This document shows, in pieces, positions 19,525-29,884 of a stretch of 64,000 nt of DNA. Each line of letters begins with the position of its first letter. Position 1 is the stretch's first letter. The DNA is from Rattus norvegicus (lineage: Eukaryota; Chordata; Mammalia; Rodentia; Muridae), in assembly GCF_036323735.1 (NCBI RefSeq), contig NC_086031.1:34353725-34417724 (forward strand), in the 5' to 3' direction. A program made the translations under genes and the position numbers. The notes below the pieces were generated by a model. That model was not told where the DNA came from, made no database searches, and worked only from the letters and a program-made list of their open reading frames with translations.

Positions 19525-19705
19525 GATGAGACTGTAAGACCCTCTCGGACCCTCAAACGCAGTCCCACGAAGAAGCACGCATAGAGGCACGACGGAATTG
19601 CCAATTCGTGGTAGGGACTGATTACTGAACAGTTAGTCCCTGCCCACGGATGGGCTCCTAATGATATGTAGATGAGGCTACAAAGCTCGCCCACTGCATT
19701 CCTTG
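19525..19705. other. CpG-dense patch, possible solo LTR fragment
   Basis: Eight or more CpG sites fall within about 130 bases (from CTCTCGGACCC to AGCTCGCCC) in otherwise CpG-poor DNA. The composition and the segment ATGATATGTAGATGAGGCTA resemble rodent ERV LTR sequence, but no LTR family is recognised. Confidence 0.35.
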
Positions 19706-19929
19706 TGTTTGAAGTAGTCACCACTTAAACTGTTCCAGATAGAAGCATCTTCTTGTTCACTTTCTCTCTTTAAGAGTGTCAGTGGAGGAGACTATCATCT
19801 GTGGGTCAAACACTTTAGCATTTAGCAGCCCTTTTGGTCAAGTGATTAATCCTAACATCCAACCTGTATTCTTCTTGTTGACTATTTCCTGTGTGGGGAC
19901 AGTGCACAGGTAGCTGTCTCACTGTTTTG

Positions 19930-20123
19930 GCTCTTTAATTTAACTTTATTTTACTGTTTTGTGTGTATGGGTGTTTTGGCTGCATATATGGCTGTGTACC
20001 ATGCATGTGTAGTGCCACCAGAGGCCAGAAGAGGGTGTCAGATGCCGTAGAACTGGAGTTATAGGCAATTGTGAGCTGCCATGTGTGTGGTGGGGTTTGA
20101 ACCTGGATCCTCTGGATGAGCAA
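19930..20123 (-). mobile_element. B3-type SINE, tail side
   Basis: Reverse B3: GTGCCACCAGAGGCCAGAAG, GTAGAACTGGAGTTATAGGC, GTTTGAACCTGGATCCTCTG. Interrupted by the B2 at 20135; its head complement resumes at 20324-20356. Confidence 0.75.
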
Positions 20124-20134
20124 CCAGTGCTTTT

Positions 20135-20321
20135 TTTTTAAATTTTTTTAATTAATTTTTATTTATATGAGTACAGTGTAGCTGTTTTGAGATGCACCAG
20201 AAGAGAGCACCAGATCCCATTACAGATCATTGTGAGCCACCATGTGGTTGCTGGGATTTGAACTCAGGACCTCTGGAAGAGCAGTCAGTGCTCTTAACCG
20301 CTGAGCCATCTCTCCAGCCCC
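20135..20321 (-). mobile_element. B2 SINE nested in B3
   Basis: Full-length reverse B2 ending in CTGAGCCATCTCTCCAGCCC. The 11-base CCAGTGCTTTT at 20124-20134 recurs at 20324-20334 as the target-site duplication. Confidence 0.92.
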
Positions 20322-20357
20322 AGCCAGTGCTTTTTAACCACTGAGCCACCTCTCCAC

Positions 20358-20398
20358 TTTCCTTCCTTCCTCCCTCCCTCCTTCCCTCCTTCCCCCCC

Positions 20399-20459
<61 letters not shown>

Positions 20460-20466
20460 TTTCTTC
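20358..20466. repeat. (CCTT)n-(CTTT)n pyrimidine tract
   Basis: CCTT and CCCT units followed by about 13 CTTT units. Lys/Glu/Arg-rich minus frames are artefacts. Confidence 0.95.
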
Positions 20467-20597
20467 AGTAACCGGGCTAGTGATATACCTGGATTTCTGA
20501 CTGCTCTTCAAGATCCTATTTGAAAATCCTTCCTGACTCCTTTCTGCATTCCTACATCATTTTTGGTCTGTGTGCTTGTTTATTCACCTTGAAAGAG

Positions 20598-20697
20598 GAC
20601 TAAGCAGAGTAGCCAAGACTGGACTTAAACTTGTGGATGTCCTCCTGCCTCAGCCTCCTGAGTACTAGGATGACAAGCCTGTGTACTATGTCCTGTT
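20598..20697 (-). mobile_element. B1-like SINE fragment
   Basis: GTAGCCAAGACTGGACTTAA, CCTCCTGCCTCAGCCTCCTG and AGTACTAGGATGACAAGCC are reverse B1-type. Confidence 0.6.
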
Positions 20698-21025
20698 TCC
20701 TGTGTTGGTTTTAAATTGGGATAGATCAGAGTAGTTCTGGTTACATGAGTCATTTTGCTCCCAGCTGTACACACTGTGTCAGTTTTGCTCCTGCACAATC
20801 TCCCATCCACACTGAGAACAGTCACAGAAGAAGAAAAACACACTAACAGTAAGTGTTCAATAATGATTTGTGTCCTGTTTTCCTATAGCCCCAATAACTC
20901 TCACTGTTTTAGCACAAACAGTTTACTATGTTTCCTCTGAATCCCAAGTCTGTGCTTTCTAATTAATTAATTACCATTGTTTCTTTTAAAATATTTTCTT
21001 TGTATATTGGATTACATCTATGTTT

Positions 21026-21077
21026 GTATGTTTGTATGTATGTATGTATGTATGTATGTATGTATGTATGTATGTAT
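21026..21077. repeat. (GTAT)12 microsatellite
   Basis: Tetranucleotide run, with two degenerate GTTT units at the left edge. Confidence 0.95.
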
Positions 21078-21084
21078 TATGTAG

Positions 21085-21235
21085 GCAGGCATGTGCATGT
21101 GAGTGTGAGCCCATGTGGGTGTCTGGAGCTAGAGTTGCAGGTGCTTGTGAGTTGAATTGGGAGATGGAAACCAAACTCCATCCTTTGTGGGAGCAGCAGG
21201 CTCTCTTAACCTTTGAGACATCTCTGGACCCTAAT
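21085..21235 (-). mobile_element. B3-type SINE fragment
   Basis: GGAGCTAGAGTTGCAGGTGC, TGTGAGTTGAATTGGGAGAT and TTAACCTTTGAGACATCTCT. Confidence 0.6.
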
Positions 21236-21504
21236 TTCCAAAGATTTTAAAGGATCCAGCTTAATACACTTCCCTGTTGGATTTAATATTGAAGACAGAA
21301 GCCATGCCTACACTTATGTCTCAGTGATTTAGGGTGTTTCAAGAAAGATTCTGCACATTTTCTTCTTATCCATACAAATGCTTAATGGGTATATCCATCC
21401 ACTGTCCCTACTGAAAGGCAGAAACAGACAACCATGGTTCAAAGCAGTGGTCTATTGCATGGGTGGATATTCAGACCTAACTTTCAGTTCTCAAAAATGA
21501 AGAA

Positions 21505-21790
21505 TCTTTGATAAGGGGCCCCTGAGATAGCTCAGCAGAGAAAGGTGCTTGCCACCAAACCTAATAACCCAAGTTTGACTCCAGGATCCATAGGGTAGAA
21601 GAAAACTGACTTCCACAAATTGTCCCCCAACTTTCAGGGGTGTACATAGTGGTATCTGTTTCTGACCCCCCAGTGCTGGGATTGCAAGCTTATATTACAC
21701 CTGTCTTTTTAAATGGGTACTAGGGATTAAACTCAGGTCCTCATGCTTGTGTGACAAATATTTATCGACTGAGCCACCTCCGCAGAACCT
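21505..21790. mobile_element. Two abutting B4-related fragments in opposite orientation
   Basis: Plus-strand head AGATAGCTCAGCAGAGAAAG then GTTTGACTCCAGGATCCATA (to about 21640), followed by a reverse piece with CAGTGCTGGGATTGCAAGCT and CTCAGGTCCTCATGCTTGTG. Confidence 0.55.
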
Positions 21791-22450
21791 GTTATCTTTC
21801 CTGTACTTAGTGATTGCCAAGCTAGACATAGTGTTTTCAGACTCAAAAGAATTGATGATGTTCTTGTGCTGATCAGCCTTTAACTGCCATGAGTTTCCAG
21901 TAGCCAATAATAGCTCAGGTGTGTTTTGTGCAGGAGGGGTTTAGAGAGGGCACAGATCAGATTCTGTGACTTGATTTGCCCTGATGAGAAGGTAACTGGG
22001 AAGAGTTATGGCCAACCCCATGTTTCCACAAGACCGTGCTGATGTGGTGCCACCCACATTAGGGGTCTAAGTCAAGGTGAGAGTGAGCCCTTCTGCATTT
22101 TTATTGCAAATTAGAAAATGATACTTGAGGAAAGCAAATGTCAGGCTTCTAGATTCAGCCTCCGGCTCTGGAAGCAGAAATGGGAGGAAAGGCGCTCAAA
22201 CTAAGTCAAGAGGAAAATGAGGCTGTGTGCGGAGTTGGCACCATTCCCCAGTCACCCATCTTCAAAAGGGACTGAGATGGCAGGTGCTTGCCGCTGCCAC
22301 ACAGCCAGGGCGTTGCTCCCAAGCAGTAAGGACCTTTTTGACTTAAGTTGCCTTTTTCTGCCAGGCACAGGAAGAGGTTATGAGAGAGATGAGAACTCCA
22401 GCTCTATCTCCAGTGAGCTGGGAACCAACAGGGGAATTGGCATGAAAACT
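21790..22450. other. Repeat-poor non-coding stretch
   Basis: A 79-codon plus frame at 22217-22456 has no splice-bounded structure. No repeat family recognised. Confidence 0.4.
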
Positions 22451-22454
22451 AAAT

Positions 22455-22690
22455 AAGGCGCTGGGGGATGGAGTTTATTGGGTAGAAGGCTTGCTACACA
22501 TACACAAAGCCCAGGGATCCTTCCATCTCCAGCATGGGAGAAACCAGGCGTGGTGCCGCTCTCCTGCAATCCCAGCACAGGAAGGTGGAGGTAAGAAGAT
22601 CAAAGGTTCAAGGTCATCCTTACACTCCTATCCTGTGATCAAGGCTCATCTGGATAAACTGCTTGGTGCCAAGCCTGACTGACTGAGTTC
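22455..22690 (+). mobile_element. ID/B1 composite (B4-type) SINE
   Basis: GCGCTGGGGGATGGAGTTTA, GTGCCGCTCTCCTGCAATCC and GGTTCAAGGTCATCCTTACA. Confidence 0.6.
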
Positions 22691-22779
22691 TGTCCCCTGA
22701 CTACCTCATACATACTCATCCTTCCTTCAGAATAACTAAGTAAAAGGGTAATTAAAAGGTTAAAAAGTTTGTATGTTGC

Positions 22780-22930
22780 CGGGGCTGGAGATGGCTCAGT
22801 GGTTAAGAGTGTGTGTCACTCTCACAGAGGACCTGAGTTTGATTCCCATCACCCACATGGTGGCTCACAACCATTTGTAATCCGATAGATATGCATGTGG
22901 TGGATATTCGTGTATGCATGTAAATACTAA
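22780..22930 (+). mobile_element. B2 SINE
   Basis: GGGGCTGGAGATGGCTCAGT, GAGGACCTGAGTTTGATTCC and CACATGGTGGCTCACAACCA; the tail is diverged. Confidence 0.85.
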
Positions 22931-23065
22931 TGTTTCTCTGTCTAACCTTGGCTGTATTGGAACTCACTCTTTAGACCAGGCTGGTTTCAAACTCCCAGAG
23001 ATCCACCTGTCTCTGCCTCTGGAATTCTGGGAGTAAAGGCAGGCACTACCACCACTACCCAGTCA
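22931..23065 (-). mobile_element. B1 SINE
   Basis: TTCTCTGTCTAACCTTGGCT, TTTAGACCAGGCTGGTTTCA and CTGGGAGTAAAGGCAGGCAC are reverse B1, abutting a forward B2. Confidence 0.8.
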
Positions 23066-23613
23066 TACACATTATCTTTAAAAAGTTTGTATACTGCAAA
23101 ACACAAAGGATAAATCTTGATATAAACCGGATTTTTGTAAGTAATATGTATCAGAGTTGGCTTATAAACTGTTACAAATGCTCCATACTGATCAAAATCA
23201 GAGGCCATCAGGGTCTCTCTGAAGGGGTGCCTGCTACCTGTTGTATTTTCCACTCAGTACTTTTTTGAAAACATGAAGTTGCTAAGGAAATTTCACTTAT
23301 TAAAATGCCTGCTAACAGGACAAGAAGACTGGAGTACCCAAAGGGATGGTAGAATAGATGTCTCCAGGGGAGAGCCATTTTTCTGTCTAGCACACTTAAG
23401 TCTGTCATAGGTCAAACCATCCCTAAAGCTCCTTGAGAGGTGCCACTTTCGGGGAGAGCAGTCAAAGCAAACCTCTTCTTGGGGTACCCAGGTGTCTACT
23501 GAAGATTCCATTTCCTAGGCAGTACACCGAGGCTCAGAGACAAAGTCCTGTGGTGCTAGGGGATTCGGGTGTGGTTCCCCCACTCCTGTCAGCTTTGCAC
23601 ACTGAAAACTTAC
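23066..23613. other. Repeat-free flank of candidate exon
   Basis: Unique sequence with short overlapping minus frames (23208-23511). No interspersed repeat recognised. Confidence 0.4.
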
Positions 23614-23692
23614 CAGCCATGGCGACAGCAGTCTCCACCTTTTTCTTGTCCTCTTCCCCCAGGACCACTCCAAAGCCAAGGTGAGAATTGGG
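23614..23692 (-). CDS. Candidate coding or first exon, minus strand
   Basis: On the minus strand TTCATTTTTCTGTGAAAG serves as a moderate acceptor; 79 bases then read PNSHLGFGVVLGEEDKKKVE followed by TAVAMA and end GCTG|GTAAGT, a strong donor. The exon ends in phase 1, which fits the candidate exon at 4521-4771 (incoming two bases, giving a GGT glycine codon). Alternatively it is a 5' exon: GTCGCCATGGCTG is a near-perfect Kozak start, which would give Met-Ala-Gly joined to that exon. No CpG island is visible upstream. The same bases form a strong plus-strand acceptor, so strand is not settled. Family not recognised. Confidence 0.28.
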
Positions 23693-24405
23693 CTTTCACA
23701 GAAAAATGAATGCAAATAAATAAAGAAATAAACAAACAAATTTAGTATATTGAAAAGGTTATCTCCTTAGATGTTTGTTAGAAACGAACCAAAACAAAAT
23801 AAACAACAAACAAAAAATCCCCACCACAAGACATAGAAACCCCTCATCTCTGAAAGCATTCCGACAAGAGCAGATGGTGTTTAACAGCCTTGTAGGACAT
23901 TCCCATAAAGTTATAAACATACCTTCCAGAGATTGCGTTAGATAAACAGATACAAGTCATGCAGTTTTCCATACAAGAGACAACTTGTCTTATGGGAAGC
24001 CAAATAAAGATTCTGAAATCGAGGTGTACCTGAAAAAAAGCTTAGGAGATCCTATCAGAGAGACTGAAACCTTGTCTGTGTCTCACATTCTCACCCTGCT
24101 TGTCGTCTGTCAGAAGGCCTGCTGGCTCCAGTCCAGTGTGTGGGACTTGTGAATAGGACCGTCGAGGAGCAGTTCTTTTCACCCTTGCTGTTGTCTCAAG
24201 GTCAAGGCCAGCAACAGTTTTGGATAACTCTGCTCTGCTCAGCTCTGCAGCCGGCAAGCATCCAGCCACCATCTGAGAATTCTAGATGGTGGGTAATGGC
24301 CGGGTGACAGCCAGGTGCCATGCACACGGACCTACCCCATGGGTGAAGCCTGTACATGTGGATCTTTAAGCAATTGGGGCATTTGGTAAGCATCCCATGA
24401 TGCTT
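23693..24405. other. Unassigned non-coding stretch
   Basis: Begins A-rich (AAATAAATAAAG type). Minus frames at 24042-24393 have no motif support. Confidence 0.4.
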
Positions 24406-24407
24406 AG

Positions 24408-24532
24408 TCGTCTGGGCTCTGACTCTGCTCCTTTCTTGTTCTATGTCCTGGGGCAGGTTGACCTTCTCCTCTGTTCCTGAGTTTTATCATCTCCAAGGAG
24501 ACAACGGTGTTAGCTTCAGTGGTATATTTTTA
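24408..24532 (+). mobile_element. MIR relic
   Basis: GGGCTCTGACTCTGCTCCTT, TGTCCTGGGGCAGGTTGACC and GAGTTTTATCATCTCCAAGG follow the MIR core. Confidence 0.55.
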
Positions 24533-24584
24533 TATTAAATACCCCGCATAGATTCCTTTTCTTAGTGTTGTGACAAAATACCTG

Positions 24585-24984
24585 GCTATATTAGTTACCT
24601 TTCTATTATTGTGATAAAATACTGTGATCAAGGCAATTATAGAAGACAGGGCCGATTTGGGATTATAGTCTGCATGGCGAAATAAGAGTCTATGTTGGGG
24701 GTTGGGGATTTAGTTCAGTGGTAGAGCGCTTGCCTAGCAAGCACAAGGCCCTGGGTTCGGTCCCCAGCTCCGAAAAAAAAAAAAAAGAACCAAAAAATAA
24801 GCATGAAGCAGAGAGAGCAACTGGAGATGGCATAAGTCTTTAAACTCTCAAATCCTGGCCCCAGTATATACATCCTCCAACAAGTCTATACCTTCTAAGC
24901 GCCCCCAATAGCATCACCAGCTAGGACCAAGTACTCAGATACTTAAGCCTATGGAAGACACTCTCATCCAAACCATCACACGGA
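24585..24984 (-). mobile_element. LTR-like repeat carrying an ID insertion
   Basis: TAGTTACCTTTCTATTATTG and GTGATAAAATACTGTGATCA begin it; CAATAGCATCACCAGCTAGG and CTCTCATCCAAACCATCACA end it. An ID element splits it at 24697. Confidence 0.65.
24697..24799 (+). mobile_element. Rat ID SINE in LTR-like repeat
   Basis: GGGGGTTGGGGATTTAGTTC, GTAGAGCGCTTGCCTAGCAA and GGGTTCGGTCCCCAGCTCCG, then an A-rich tail with AAAGAACC. The A box carries TAGTTCAG. A duplicated target (starting AAATAAG on both sides) is only partly clear. Confidence 0.93.
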
Positions 24985-25330
24985 CCAAAGCAACTTAAGG
25001 AAGCAAGGACTTATTTTGGCTCACAGTTTGAGGGCGCAGTTCATCATGTGGAGAAGGCATGGTGGGTGGGTGGGGCTTGGAGCATCTGGGCACACTGCAT
25101 CTGCATTTAGGTTGCAGAGAGAGATGATGACACTCAGCTTGCCTTCTCCTGTTTGTTAGGTCAGGACCAACCCAAGGGATGGTGCTGCATCATTTTGGAT
25201 GGGTCTCCCCTCCACCCCAGTTAATGTCATCTAGAAATTTCCTCACAGACATGCCCATAGGCTTGGGTACATGATGATTCTAAATCCTATCAAGTGGACA
25301 AACAAGATTAACTATCCCATCAGACCTTGA
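24985..25330 (-). mobile_element. LTR-like repeat
   Basis: GACCAAAGCAACTTAAGGAA, GCTCACAGTTTGAGGGCGCA and CAAGATTAACTATCCCATCA give the reverse order of the same dispersed family. Confidence 0.6.
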
Positions 25331-25439
25331 TGGGTTCTGAGTTCTGAGACAGGCAGACTCAAATGCCTAGAGAGGTCAGTTTGGGGCAATATAGAGAGAG
25401 GATCTGTGGTCAAACAGAAGCACATCCATCTAAACAGGT

Positions 25440-25548
25440 GGGTTCTAGCTGCATTGTGGCATCTGTAGCATCAGCACATGGGTGGCTGAGACAGGAAATG
25501 GATGAGTTTGACATGAACTATGTGAAGAGACTGTCTCAAAAATGTGCA
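25440..25548 (+). mobile_element. Diverged B1-like fragment
   Basis: ATTGTGGCATCTGTAGCATC, GTGGCTGAGACAGGAAATGG and GAAGAGACTGTCTCAAAAA keep the outline of a B1. Confidence 0.45.
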
Positions 25549-25914
25549 AGGCGATTCCTTTAGAGACCTGGGAACTGCGGACAGCTGTGGCCAGATTAAT
25601 GGATATTTTAGGCAAGGGGGACTATCTAGAAGTTATGTGAAACTGTTCAGGTTTTAAAAGTTGCCAGGTCAAGTTGAATGTGTTTTTTTAATTAATTTTT
25701 TTGGCATTCCTATCTTGCTAGAGAGGTCTTGTTCACGGTGCCAGGCTAGGGCAGCACGTGTAGAAATAGGTTAGAGATGTGTCTCCTGAAGCAATGGCGA
25801 TCTCCTTAGATGAGACTCTAGATCCAGATCTGGAGAAGCTATTTCTGTTGCTTCCATATTTATAATCCAGGAGTTTGAGGTCTTGGATGCTTATACATCT
25901 GGGGAGAGAAGACT

Positions 25915-26215
25915 TGAGGGCCTTGGGAAATGGCTTAGCCTATAAAATGCTTGCAGTACAAGCACGAGAGTCTGAGTTTAGATTCTCAGCACTGTGTACA
26001 CAGCAAGACAAGCTTGTGTGTGTAAGTCCAGCACCAGGGGAAGGGGAAACATGAGGATCCTGGAGTTCATTGGCCAGCCAGTCTAACTATTAGTAAATAC
26101 CAGGCTCAGTGAAAGACTTGGTCTCAAAAAATACAGAGGAGAGTAACTGAAGAAGGCACCAGATATCAGTCCCCCACGACATTCACATATACATGTACAC
26201 ATACTAACACCCCTT
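25915..26215 (+). mobile_element. B4-type SINE
   Basis: GGGAAATGGCTTAGCCTATA, AAGCACGAGAGTCTGAGTTT, TTCATTGGCCAGCCAGTCTA and GAAAGACTTGGTCTCAAAAA. Confidence 0.7.
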
Positions 26216-26397
26216 CCATGTATATGATTTTCTTTCTCTACAAGATATCTTATCTCAAGGATCAAAATAAGGTGCTCATTGGTCCAGAGATCTGTTTTAA
26301 ACATGAGACTATGCCTCCACCCCCACCATCATCTCACTGAGCATCTAATCCTGCCTACCTCCACCACCACCACAGGGCACAGCATCAGGTCTAATAT

Positions 26398-26615
26398 ACA
26401 AGAAGCTGGGTCGGAACAGTCAGTGCATGCATAAATTCCAGCTCCATCACTTTGCAGCTTGACCATCGATAGGTCAGCTATTGCCTTCTGCCTCAGTTTC
26501 TCTCAGCATGGACAATTGCATAGGATAATTGAGAAATCAATAAGATAGTATAGAGAAACATCATGGTGCCTGATCAGACTGAGTGCTCAGTTATCAACCA
26601 TGTTTGTTTAATGAT
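26398..26615 (+). mobile_element. MIR relic, nearly full length
   Basis: ATTCCAGCTCCATCACTTTG, TGCCTTCTGCCTCAGTTTCT and GAGTGCTCAGTTATCAACCA run from the MIR core to its 3' end. Confidence 0.6.
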
Positions 26616-26938
26616 TGTTCTCCAGTCTGGGTGACAGAATATTAGCTACAGAGTGATTGGTAAGGGCCATCTACACAACTTGCTTCACAGAGAGGGAGAA
26701 TGAATCATCAGAATGTAAAGTGATTACTGAGAACCACAAAGGTTGGGATTAGCTAGGACACACCAGCTACTGTCCAATGGGGACCAGCTTCTCTTGTATT
26801 TCTCCCCAGTACTGGACACAGAGCCAATCATGAATGAGCTGTATGTGGAATGACTGAATGGACTGGCACTCAAGGAGGAGACAGATGCTCTTGACAATTC
26901 TTCTTTGTTTCCATTATATCGCATTCTTGCATCATTTT

Positions 26939-26940
<2 letters not shown>
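26615..26940. other. Unassigned non-coding stretch
   Basis: No clear repeat. It precedes the CA array; the minus frame across it continues into CA repeats and is an artefact. Confidence 0.4.

Positions 26941-26988
<48 letters not shown>
26941..26988. repeat. (CA)24 microsatellite
   Basis: Perfect CA repeats over 48 bases. Confidence 0.97.
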
Positions 26989-26991
<3 letters not shown>

Positions 26992-27089
26992 CTGAGATGG
27001 CTCAGAGGGTGGCTGTCATCAATCCCCAGGATCACCACAGTGGGAGAGAACTGGCTTCCACAAGCTATCCTTGACTTCCTCCCCACCCT

Positions 27090-27195
27090 TGTTTTTTTTT
27101 TTTTTCTTTTGTTATTTACTCCTGTTTCTTCCTCTTTTTCTCTCTCTCCTCTGTTTCTCCTTTTCTTCTTTTCCACCCTCCTTCTCCCTGACCTT
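27090..27195. repeat. Pyrimidine-rich tract
   Basis: A T14 run followed by CTTTT, CTCTC and CCTTC motifs. Confidence 0.85.
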
Positions 27196-27219
27196 CAGAT
27201 CACTGGAGGTTACTTAGTT

Positions 27220-27395
27220 CACCCCATTTTAATTGACCATCTACTGAAGGCAACATCTTCAGGCACTGTGATAGGTACAGCTATAAAAAGATAGAGCAAA
27301 ACCCACAGACCCCTCTTTTCCTGGTGCTTGCAGTCTATTGAGAGAAGCCTTAATAGTCAATTGACTTTGCCAACTCAGCAATGGGCACCCTAGGG
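27220..27395. mobile_element. Ancient L2/MIR-like relic
   Basis: GACCATCTACTGAAGGCAAC, then CAGGCACTGTGATAGGTACA and CTTGCAGTCTATTGAGAGAA, parallels the conserved 3' ends of L2/MIR3. Highly diverged. Confidence 0.45.
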
Positions 27396-27639
27396 ACTAA
27401 TGCAGCAATGCTTGTGGGAGGCAGATGGCAGAGACAGGACCTGGATATGACCTGCTGGTGAGGGCTTCCAAAGGGCATGTACTGGAGCCAAGAACTGACC
27501 CCTAGCACAGCCTATCAGGTGAGAGTGTAGGTTGGGCGTGGAGAAGGGTGTAGGCCTGAGGAATGGAGACAGAATGTGTGAAGGCTCTCAGCTAACCCCA
27601 GGTTTCCATCTGAGGGGAGCAAAGAGACCTAGAGAGTTC

Positions 27640-27855
27640 CAGTAAGGTTTATCCTTGCTCCCCATCACCAGTACCGAGGATTGAACAGTGTTTCATGTGG
27701 GGATCAAGCACGTGCCTTATGAGCTACAACTCTAATGCTCTTTCTACTTCTCATTTTTGGAGAGGGTCTCACTAGTTGCCCAGGCTTCATTTGAACTCTA
27801 TTGCCTGGTCAATAAGTCATCCAAGCCAGAAGTCAACCTCAGGTGTCTCCACCTT
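27640..27855 (-). mobile_element. B4-type SINE fragment
   Basis: ID-like complement (GAGGATTGAACAGTGTTTCA) then AGGGTCTCACTAGTTGCCCA and GTCAACCTCAGGTGTCTCCA. It runs directly into a B3. Confidence 0.55.
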
Positions 27856-28120
27856 GTTTCTTTAAAATTATTTATCATTGACACCGACACCATCATCAGC
27901 ATTGCCATCATCATCACCACCATTGTCATCCTCATCCTTGTTATTGTGTGTTTCTGTTCATGATGTATGTGAGGCATGTGAAGGTCAGAAGGGATTTCAT
28001 AGAGTTGGTTCTGTCCATCCTTCGTCTCTTGGGTTTCAGGGCTCGAACTGGTGTTGGCAGGTTTGTGCAGTAAGTGTTCCAGCCGTGGAGCTTCTTGACC
28101 CTGCCATTTTCCTGCTTCAT
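27856..28120 (-). mobile_element. B3-type SINE with ATC/ACC-rich segment
   Basis: Opens with an imperfect CATCAT/CACCAC stretch (27880-27930). TGTGAGGCATGTGAAGGTCA, GGGTTTCAGGGCTCGAACTG and GTGGAGCTTCTTGACCCTGC follow. Its junction with B4 is shared with the copy near 29915. Confidence 0.6.
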
Positions 28121-28139
28121 TCTCCTGAACAGTTACAAT

Positions 28140-28455
28140 GACAACCTTAGACCACCAGGCTTAACCTGATCTTGATTCTTGTATATGTGGGTGTGCATGT
28201 GTGAGAGTCTCAGGATAATCTCAGGGGTCATTCCTAAGACACCATGTACCTTTTATTAAGACAAGGCCTCTTACTGCATGAAACTCGCCAGGAAGGTTGA
28301 AGCCAGAAAACCCCAAGGATCCCCCTGTCTCCACCACCATCTTGCTGAGATTACAGGCATACACTACACCTAGATTTTGAATGTGAGTTCTGGTGATCCA
28401 ATGCAGGTCCTTGCAAGGTAAGCACGTCACTGACTGGGCCATCTCCCTCGCCCTT
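28140..28455 (-). mobile_element. B4-type SINE
   Basis: GAGAGTCTCAGGATAATCTC, TGCTGAGATTACAGGCATAC, then GTTCTGGTGATCCAATGCAG and GACTGGGCCATCTCCCTCGC. Confidence 0.65.
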
Positions 28456-29168
28456 CATCCTGATGCTGACTACAGTGGAAGGCACTGCAGTCTTAGCAGA
28501 TGTGTGTAGTGATGTCATTGGCTATGCAACAGAGACGATCCTACCTGTGGGGCAGGGCCAAAGCAAGTCCCGGAGAAACATGCCCAACAAGGTTAAGACT
28601 CAGGAGGCAAACGTGTCAGGATATAGGCAGTTGATAAATGATGGTAAATCTTTATAGAATGTCATCTCTCAGTGAGGATTCTCCAGGCTCAGGGAGGCAG
28701 CAGCGTTCAGCTCCAACTACACAGAGCACAGTGTTTTGAAAGATGCTACGCCTTGTGCAAAACTGATTTCCTATCAGTCTTCATACAAGACTTACACTTC
28801 ACACAAGACTTACAGAATGCCCACCATGGGCCCAGAAAAAGCAGGAATCTTTGCACTGACTGGGATGGTTCTAAGTATGATGTTACTGGATGCAATATCT
28901 AGGTGATAAACAGAGGAGATAAAATGCTTCCAGAAGTTTCCAAAGGACTTTAGGTTGCTGTGGCTATAATGATTTTCAGGACTCCATAACGTCAGCTGAA
29001 ACTGAGGGTCAGTTTTTACCTCTGAAAGTGGTGAACACGTGGAGAGGGCTACATAAGCTGGGATGCACTGCGTTTTGTCCTTTGGAAGTTTGTAACATGT
29101 CCTTGGAGCATCAAAGCACAATAATGCTGGCCATTCCATCTACGTGGCTTTAGATATCAAAGGACATT
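28456..29168. other. Repeat-poor non-coding stretch
   Basis: Short frames on both strands (28672-28902 plus, 28810-29139 minus) are open, but no splice-bounded exon or motif is seen. Confidence 0.4.
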
Positions 29169-29169
29169 G

Positions 29170-29405
29170 CTACAGTTTGGGTGTGAAATGTCTTCCATCA
29201 GCTCATTAAAACTTGATCCTTGCCTGATGGTTCTGAGTTTTGGGAGGTTACAGAACCTATAGGAGGTGGAACCTTGATGGAGGACGGACATCACTGGAGA
29301 CAATCCTTGGGAATTTATAGCCTGGTCACACTTCCTGTTTTTCCTCTGTGATTTATATGTGTGGATGAAATGTGATCAGTTTACTTCCTGGCTACCAGGC
29401 CAGCC
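29170..29405 (+). mobile_element. MaLR-like LTR, 5' part
   Basis: CAGTTTGGGTGTGAAATGTC, TGAGTTTTGGGAGGTTACAG and CTTCCTGTTTTTCCTCTGTG keep the MaLR LTR order, without the 3' AATAAA end. Confidence 0.55.
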
Positions 29406-29438
29406 CTGTACTCCTGCTTTAAGCCTTCCCCATTGTGA

Positions 29439-29439
<1 letters not shown>

Positions 29440-29498
<59 letters not shown>

Positions 29499-29844
29499 AG
29501 AGTATGAAGGTGAGTGTGCATGAGTGTGAGTGTGTGTGAATGTGTAAGGGTATGTGGGCACGAGGGCCCATGAGTGTGTTGTGTGCACATAAGTGTGTGA
29601 AAGTGTGTTGTGAGTGTGAGGATGTGTGTGCATGAGTGTGTGTGAGGGTGAGTGTGCATGAGGGCGTGTGAGTGTGTTGCGTATGCATGAGTATGCATGA
29701 GTGTGTATGAATGTGTAAGAGTGTGTTATGAGTATGAGGGTACATGTGTGCATGAGTGTGTATGTGTGTGCATGAGTGTGTATGTGTGTGTGTGTACGTG
29801 TGTGTGTAGTGTGTACGTGTGAGACTATGTGAGGATGTGTGCAT

Positions 29845-29881
<37 letters not shown>
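29440..29881. repeat. Long imperfect (TG)n array, 440 bp
   Basis: TG repeats with a (GA)n insert near 29477-29500, then many variants of GTGTGAGTG, GTGCATGAG and GTGTATGAG. Overlapping His/Thr frames up to 171 codons on the minus strand are artefacts. Confidence 0.95.
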
Positions 29882-29883
<2 letters not shown>

Positions 29884-29884
<1 letters not shown>

